Below, in pieces: positions 63,130 through 64,000 of a stretch of 64,000 nucleotides of DNA. Below the pieces are notes generated by a model that was not told the DNA's origin, made no database searches, and saw only the letters and a program-made list of their open reading frames with translations. Every line of letters begins with the position of its first letter. Positions within the stretch are counted from its first letter, which is position 1. Source of the DNA: Sulfurospirillaceae bacterium (GTDB lineage Bacteria > Campylobacterota > Campylobacteria > Campylobacterales > Sulfurospirillaceae); contig JAQUWL010000002.1 of assembly GCA_028692875.1 (NCBI GenBank), forward strand, positions 62,001 to 126,000, given 5' to 3'. The translations under genes were made by a program, and so were the position numbers.

Positions 63130-63920
63130 AAAAGCTCTCTTTTGAGAACTTGTTTTTTCCATCCCCACATTTTTCGTGCCTCTGCAAGGACATCTTTATC
63201 GACACTTGCAACCAAAATCTCCTCTTTATCGCCCAAACAAAGCTCAATATCGCCAAAAGGGGAAGTCAAACTGCTATGCCCATAAAATCTCCACGCCTCC
63301 GCACCCTCTTTGTATGAGCCGATACGATTGGCTCTTAAGATATATACATTATTTAAAAACGCTCTGCTTTTGATAAGCTCCTGCCATCTTTGCAAAGAAT
63401 CAAACGTCGAAGAGCTAGACATCAAAACGACATCTATATTTTTACGCATAACCTCTTGCCATACAGTATCAAAATGAAGCTCATAGCCATTGACGATAGC
63501 AAAACGAAATCCATCCAATACAAAAATAGGTAAGGAAAATTTTTCTAGCACATTGTCGAAAAATCGCTCCTCGTTCCAATGCTTGTAGTTTATTAAAAAT
63601 TGCTGGTCGTAAAAATGTACCGATCTTGGAGAAAAGCGTGCTGTGCTTTTATATAAATGCTCTCCTTTTATCGTAACTATAGGTGCTACAACATTTATGT
63701 CATACTCTATGCAGAGGCTTTTCAAAATCTCTATTTTATGATTAGATTGCTCTTTTATCATGCTTTTTGGCATCTGCTCTAGCTCTTTGAAAAAGCTATT
63801 GAGTGCATATTCGCTCAAAAGCAATAAATTCACACCCTGTTTTTTACAAATCTTAAAATAATAATCCAACTTCACATCACTCATAGGAAGTGTTGAGAGT
63901 TGTAACGCAGCTATCTTCAT
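63126..63920 (-). CDS. Nitrilase-fold protein lacking the catalytic cysteine
   Basis: 264 residues of the carbon-nitrogen hydrolase fold. The glutamate is kept (E37 in LLLLSEYALNSF) and a lysine is in NYKHWNEERFF, but the cysteine position reads FAIVNGYELHFDTVW with Gly145 where C-Y-D is usual. RANRIGSYKEGAEAWRFYGHSSLTSPFGD fits the fold. It may be a non-catalytic or binding member. It overlaps the MoeB-like gene and probable xseB. Confidence 0.78.
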   Translation of the reverse strand: MKIAALQLSTLPMSDVKLDYYFKICKKQGVNLLLLSEYALNSFFKELEQMPKSMIKEQSNHKIEILKSLCIEYDINVVAPIVTIKGEHLYKSTARFSPRSVHFYDQQFLINYKHWNEERFFDNVLEKFSLPIFVLDGFRFAIVNGYELHFDTVWQEVMRKNIDVVLMSSSSTFDSLQRWQELIKSRAFLNNVYILRANRIGSYKEGAEAWRFYGHSSLTSPFGDIELCLGDKEEILVASVDKDVLAEARKMWGWKKQVLKRELL

Positions 63921-64000
63921 GACTTCTCTCCTTGTTGCAACCTTTCGTACTCAAGTTTTGCACTTTCTATCATCTGTGTCGCCTCTTGAAGTACTCTAAT
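63917..64000 (-). CDS. xseB: Probable exodeoxyribonuclease VII small subunit (C-terminal end only)
   Basis: Only 27 codons and the stop are in the window (IRVLQEATQMIESAKLEYER, then LQQGEKS). The helix with an L-x3-T-x3-S-A-K pattern fits the C-terminal helix of XseB, a short helical partner of XseA. The stop overlaps the next ATG. The fragment is too short for certainty. Confidence 0.4.
   Translation of the reverse strand: MRVLQEATQMIESAKLEYERLQQGEKS

Overview
The window is chromosomal DNA of a Campylobacterota (epsilonproteobacterial) organism, most likely a free-living member of the Sulfurimonas/Sulfuricurvum type rather than a host-adapted Campylobacter or Helicobacter. The evidence is the low GC content, proteins that read like epsilonproteobacterial ones throughout, and gene orders that I recall from Campylobacter jejuni: rplU-rpmA-obg-proB-fmt-birA-parA-parB-atpF'-F-H-A-G-D-C-tolQ-tolR-tolA-tolB-pal-cpoB-slyD-fabD-mtnN-ttcA; dus-membrane protein-dksA-rlmH-accD-IMPase; mutS2-membrane protein-murC. 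The genus is an inference. Nearly all genes lie on the minus strand.

Layout. 1-7.6 kb: start of DNA polymerase I, an HDOD protein, a DASS anion symporter, a tandem universal stress protein, UvrA and a TauE-type exporter. 7.7-12.3 kb: a 71-residue membrane protein, a GC-richer glutaminyl-tRNA synthetase with a YqeY-like tail, then a plus-strand flagellar/chemotaxis operon (CheX-like, FliN, FliO-like, a small helical protein). 12.3-23.2 kb: dusB, a membrane protein, dksA-like, rlmH, thiE, accD, an inositol-monophosphatase-family gene and gltD-gltB. 23.4-30.5 kb: recO, a secreted NPYG-repeat protein, ttcA-like, mtnN, a C-N hydrolase, fabD, a Fis/AAA+ regulator, slyD, cpoB and pal. 30.6-45.4 kb: the Tol system, the F1 and stalk genes of ATP synthase (subunits a and c are absent, as usual in this phylum), parAB, birA, fmt, proB, obg, rpmA, rplU. 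45.5-58.6 kb: a repeat lipoprotein, c-di-GMP proteins, pyruvate kinase, a multidomain CheX protein, malate:quinone oxidoreductase, dapE and mutS2. 58.6-64 kb: murC, dapC, a three-ORF accessory cassette, a MoeB/ThiF protein, a nitrilase-fold protein without its catalytic cysteine, and the tail of probable xseB.

Two observations stand out. First, the perfect palindrome TACATGTA occurs at least 29 times, in genes and between genes, on both sides of the window but almost absent from the 31-40 kb core operon; roughly two copies are expected. It looks like a highly iterated palindrome comparable in kind to HIP1 of cyanobacteria. Second, at 61.4-62.45 kb a cassette holds a putative restriction-like nuclease that appears to be one gene split by a single-base slip in an A7 tract, translationally coupled to an unknown 100-residue protein.

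No rRNA, tRNA, CRISPR array, insertion sequence or prophage gene was seen. No gene-free stretch exceeds 300 bases; the longest is 23152-23377. Start codons were chosen by ribosome-binding-site spacing and family N-termini, and several are TTG or GTG.
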